A stretch of 64,000 nucleotides of DNA from Azospirillum canadense (lineage in GTDB: Bacteria; Pseudomonadota; Alphaproteobacteria; Azospirillales; Azospirillaceae): the NCBI RefSeq assembly GCF_025961225.1, contig NZ_JAOQNG010000010.1:1292501-1356500 (forward strand), given 5' to 3'. Below are positions 61,180 through 64,000 of the stretch, piece by piece. A program made the position numbers and the translations under genes. The notes under the pieces are model-generated. The model had not been told where the DNA came from, ran no database searches, and worked only from the letters and a program-made list of their open reading frames with translations. How positions within the stretch are numbered: the first letter of the stretch is position 1; each line of letters begins with the position of its first letter.

Positions 61180-61940
61180 GCATGAGCGGCCTGTACATCT
61201 TCCTCGGCCCCACCCTGCCCCGCGCGGAGGCCGCGCGCGACCTGGACGCGGCCTACCTGCCACCGGTGGCGCAGGGCGACATCATCCGCCTGTGCGCCCG
61301 CAAGCCGCGCGCCATCGGGATCGTGGACGGCTTCTTCGAGAACATCCCCTCGGTCTGGCACAAGGAGATCCTGCACGCCATCGACCAGGGCGTCGCGGTG
61401 TTCGGCGCGTCCAGCATGGGGGCGCTGCGTGCGGCGGAGCTGCACCCCTTCGGCATGATCGGGGTCGGCGCCATCTTCGAGGCCTTCCGCGACGGGCGGC
61501 TGGAGGACGACGACGAGGTCGCCGTGATCCACGGCCCGGCCGAGCTTGGCTACCCCAGCCTGTCGGAGGCGATGGTCAACATCCGCCGCACCCTGGCCGA
61601 CGCGGTCGCCGACGACGTCATCCCGGCGGCCACGGCCATGCTGCTGGAGGGCATCGCCAAGGCCCTGCCCTACCGCGACCGCGGTTACGGGCGCGTGCTG
61701 CGGCTGGCCGTCGACCAGGGCGTGCCGGAGGAGGAAGTGGCCGACCTGAAGCTGTGGCTGCCCAACGGCCGGTTCGACCAGAAGCGCGACGACGCGCGGG
61801 AGATGCTGCGGGCCATGCGCCGCTGGGCGGGCCAGGGAGCGGCGGCGCCGGAGGCGCGCTTCCACTTCGAGCGCACCGTCCTGTGGGACCGGGCCGTCCG
61901 CGACGCGGCATCGCTCGCCGACCGGGAGCGCATGGAGTAG
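61176..61940 (+). CDS. TfuA-like protein, YcaO partner
   Basis: A 254-residue protein of the TfuA family: LYIFLGPTLPRAEAARDL, PPVAQGDIIRLCARKPRAIG, GFFENIPSVWHKEILHAID, then GVAVFGASSMGALRAAEL. TfuA acts with YcaO to install thioamides, probably by recruiting sulfur, in trifolitoxin-type peptides, thiovarsolins and methyl-coenzyme M reductase. Its start overlaps the YcaO stop (ATGA), indicating stoichiometric production. Confidence 0.92.
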   Translation: MSMSGLYIFLGPTLPRAEAARDLDAAYLPPVAQGDIIRLCARKPRAIGIVDGFFENIPSVWHKEILHAIDQGVAVFGASSMGALRAAELHPFGMIGVGAIFEAFRDGRLEDDDEVAVIHGPAELGYPSLSEAMVNIRRTLADAVADDVIPAATAMLLEGIAKALPYRDRGYGRVLRLAVDQGVPEEEVADLKLWLPNGRFDQKRDDAREMLRAMRRWAGQGAAAPEARFHFERTVLWDRAVRDAASLADRERME

Positions 61941-61988
61941 ACTGTCGGGCGCGCGAAAACGGCGCTGGGTACGACAGCCTGGACGAGC

Positions 61989-62699
61989 ATGGGATTACTG
62001 AAAAACGTCGGCACGGTTCTGCGCCGCAACCGGCTTCTCAGCGGGCTCGACGATGCCCAGATGGCCGAGCTGGTCGCGCTCGGCCGCGTGTCGCGCTTCA
62101 TCGAGGGGCAGACCGTCTTCACCAAGGGCGACCCCGGCGATTGCCTGTACGCCATCCTGAAGGGGCAGATCGCCGTCTCCACCTCCTCGGTGGACGGCAA
62201 GACGATGCTGCTGAACATCCTCAATCCGGGCGACGTGCTGGGCGAGATCGCCCTGATCGATGGCAAGGAACGGACGGCCGGCGCCGCGGCGCTCCGCCCG
62301 TCGGAGCTGTTCCGCATCGACCGGCCGGAGTTCATCTCCTTCCTGGAACGCCACCCCCGATTGTGCATCGAAATGATGGCCGTGCTGTGCGAGCGGCTGC
62401 GCTGGGTGTCGGAGAACATCGAGGACGCCGTCTTCCACGACGTGCCCCGGCGTCTTGCGCGGCGAATCCTGCTTCTGTTGGACACCTACGGCCAGCGCAG
62501 CACCGCCGGCATCCGGGTCAACCAAGCCGTGTCCCAGGAATCGCTCGCCGCTATGCTCGGCGTCACCCGCGAGATGGTGAACAAGAGCCTGCGCGCGTTG
62601 CGGAATTCAGGCGCAATCACCTACACCAAGGGCTTCATCGTGGTGACCGATCTTCATCTGCTGAAAGACATGGCCGGAGAGTCCGACCGCGTGCCTTGA
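61989..62699 (+). CDS. Crp/Fnr-family transcriptional regulator
   Basis: A 236-residue regulator. The cyclic-nucleotide-binding fold is FTKGDPGDCLYAILKGQIAV, then NILNPGDVLGEIALIDGKER. A long dimer helix and a winged helix-turn-helix follow: SQESLAAMLGVTREMVNKSL. There is no N-terminal cysteine cluster, so it is not an Fnr-type oxygen sensor; the ligand may be cAMP or none. It is encoded 48 bases after TfuA on the same strand and probably belongs to that transcription unit. Confidence 0.9.
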   Translation: MGLLKNVGTVLRRNRLLSGLDDAQMAELVALGRVSRFIEGQTVFTKGDPGDCLYAILKGQIAVSTSSVDGKTMLLNILNPGDVLGEIALIDGKERTAGAAALRPSELFRIDRPEFISFLERHPRLCIEMMAVLCERLRWVSENIEDAVFHDVPRRLARRILLLLDTYGQRSTAGIRVNQAVSQESLAAMLGVTREMVNKSLRALRNSGAITYTKGFIVVTDLHLLKDMAGESDRVP

Positions 62700-62792
62700 C
62701 GCATAGGGCCACTCACAATTAGTTTTGTCGTCGCAATCTCTTTCAATCGCGCTATAGTGCGTTAAGCACGAAACGGGCGGCATCGGAAGGTT

Positions 62793-63185
62793 ATGGCCAT
62801 GGCTGAACAGGGGTCCCAGGAAACCAGCACGCTCCCGCCGCCGGCCGGCGTCGTGCCGCTGGAGGCGCGCACGGTGAAGCTGTTCGGCCACGCGACGCTG
62901 ATCCGGCTGGAGCCGTCCTACTGGGAAGCGCTGGACGAGATCTGCCGCCGCGAGGACCTGACGGTGGACGAACTGTGCAGCGACCTCAAGGACCGACTCG
63001 ATTCGCAGTCCCGGCGGTCGCGCCGCGTGTCCAGCGTGTCGCTGTCCAACGCGGTGCGCGTCTTCATCGTTGGCTATTACCGCAAGGCGGCGACGGAAAA
63101 GGGGCACGACCGCGCCGGCCATGGCCGCGGCGACCCGTTCGTCAGCACGCCTTTCGACCTGCCCCCCACGCCGAAGCAGACCTGA
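62793..63185 (+). CDS. Ribbon-helix-helix domain protein, second paralogue (130 aa)
   Basis: A 130-residue protein. The core ARTVKLFGHATLIRLEPSYW followed by EALDEICRREDLTVDELCSD and SLSNAVRVFIVGYYRKAA is an RHH_4-type fold and aligns with the protein at 59314. N- and C-terminal tails are Pro-rich. GGAAGG lies before the start region (GTTATGGCCATGG); ATG at 62793 or 62799. A TATAGT-like -10 element is at about 62753. It closes the YcaO-TfuA-Crp neighbourhood. Confidence 0.85.
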   Translation: MAMAEQGSQETSTLPPPAGVVPLEARTVKLFGHATLIRLEPSYWEALDEICRREDLTVDELCSDLKDRLDSQSRRSRRVSSVSLSNAVRVFIVGYYRKAATEKGHDRAGHGRGDPFVSTPFDLPPTPKQT

Positions 63186-63422
63186 CACGCCGTTCCCGAC
63201 CGGTTGTACCCGACACGCCTTTCCTGATTCAGCCAGCCCTGCCGGCGAGCGCGCGTCCGCTCGCCCCACGATCCCGCTAAACGCCCTCCGTCCGCGCGCC
63301 CGCCCGCGCTCGTTTCCATCGCAGGCTGTAAATTCGTTCGGCGCGACAAAGAGGCGGCTGGCGCAATTCGTCTGAAATTTGCAAGACTGCGGCTCCCGCC
63401 CCGTCGCAGAGCCGCCCAGCGC

Positions 63423-64000
63423 ATGAGCACGGCTGAGCCGTCCATCTCCAGCTTTCCACCGCCCCGCCGCCCGTGGGACCGCTCGGCCCTGCCCGAGGTG
63501 GCCTTCATCGTGGCCGCGATGGTGGTGCTGTTCCTGGTGATGCGGCAGAACTACCTGCTGTTCCATCTCTGCGCCGAGCTGTTCGCCGTCGTCGTGTCGG
63601 TTTCGGTCTTCATGATCGCATGGAACACGCGCGCGACCAACCAATCGCCCTTCCTGGCCTTCGTCGGGCTGTCCCTGCCCGCGGTGGCCCTCCTGGACCT
63701 GCTGCACAGCGTCTCGTTCCAGGGCATGAACGTCATCGGGGAGGGCGGCCCGAACCTGGCGACGGAGCTGTGGATCGCCGCCCGCTACGTCCAGGCCGCC
63801 GTCTTCCTGGCTGTCCCGCTGCTGGGCGAAACGCGCCTGCGCACCGGCGACGTCCTGCTGGTCCAGGCCGGCACCATGGCCATTTCCCTGCTGGCCATTT
63901 TCACCTTCGACATCATGCCGGACTGCTACGTCCCCGGTGTCGGGCTGACCCCCTTCAAGGTGGTCAGCGAGTATGTGATCAGCGGGGCGGCAGCGCTGGC
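63423..64000 (+). CDS. MASE3-domain sensor protein, N-terminal part (runs off window)
   Basis: ATG at 63423 opens a frame that continues past the window end, with 192 complete codons visible. After a polar start (STAEPSISSFPPPRRPWDRS) come about six hydrophobic helices with the MASE3 pattern: LLFHLCAELFAVVVSVSVFM, IAWNTRATNQSPFLAFVG, LLDLLHSVSFQGMNVIGEGG and ATELWIAARYVQAAVFL. MASE3 is an N-terminal membrane sensor of histidine kinases and diguanylate cyclases; the output domain lies beyond the window. Confidence 0.85.
   Translation, partial: MSTAEPSISSFPPPRRPWDRSALPEVAFIVAAMVVLFLVMRQNYLLFHLCAELFAVVVSVSVFMIAWNTRATNQSPFLAFVGLSLPAVALLDLLHSVSFQGMNVIGEGGPNLATELWIAARYVQAAVFLAVPLLGETRLRTGDVLLVQAGTMAISLLAIFTFDIMPDCYVPGVGLTPFKVVSEYVISGAAAL

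Overview
The window is very GC-rich, gene-dense bacterial DNA. Its content (TAXI-type TRAP transporters, aerobic CO-dehydrogenase-like molybdoenzyme genes, phasin, DgcN, a YcaO-TfuA pair, MASE3 sensor, many small conserved alphaproteobacterial proteins) points to an alphaproteobacterium of the Rhodospirillales, most likely Azospirillum or a close relative. That assignment is inference from gene content; no rRNA is present. No CRISPR array, prophage or intact insertion sequence was seen.

Layout. 1-12.3 kb: end of an MFS exporter, a small protein, a periplasmic TAXI binding protein translationally coupled to a histidine kinase, a large MscS channel, four small proteins, a membrane protein with DnaJ-like cysteine repeats, and an NhaD-like antiporter. 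12.3-15.8 kb: a complete TAXI-TRAP transporter (binding protein, fused permease, DUF1850). 16.1 kb: a lone small protein with a clan-CD-like His/Cys pair. 16.8-25.6 kb: a form II CoxL-type molybdenum hydroxylase operon (small, large and medium subunits, MoxR ATPase, VWA protein, two XdhC-type proteins, a molybdopterin-binding/nucleotidyltransferase fusion). 25.8-30.4 kb: glutamine amidotransferase, periplasmic 5'-nucleotidase, phasin, alanine dehydrogenase. 30.5-30.8 kb: a Leu-Ala-Leu tRNA cluster with visible promoter and terminator.

31.7-41.8 kb: a LysR regulator diverges from an operon-like series for L-rhamnonate breakdown (FAH hydrolase, SDR dehydrogenase, MFS carrier, L-rhamnonate dehydratase), followed by a second complete TAXI-TRAP transporter and a DgcN-like protein, closed by an intrinsic terminator. 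41.9-45.7 kb: Nudix protein and a PspA/DUF350/DUF2491 envelope-stress set resembling E. coli yjfJ-yjfL-yjfK. 46.2-48.8 kb: aconitase B. 49.2-50.35 kb: a strikingly AT-rich islet with two small unknown genes. 50.6-57 kb: AraC regulator with divergent Fsr-like MFS, RraA/kinase/NrtR-like genes, PiT phosphate transporter, tRNA-Gly. 57-64 kb: secreted GH36 alpha-galactosidase, then two ribbon-helix-helix paralogues flanking a YcaO-TfuA pair and a Crp/Fnr regulator, and the start of a MASE3 sensor.

The most unusual points are the AT-rich two-gene islet, the YcaO-TfuA locus bracketed by ribbon-helix-helix paralogues, the small clan-CD-like protein, the TAXI protein-histidine kinase pair, and a family of nested intergenic hairpin repeats whose inner module occurs in opposite orientations.
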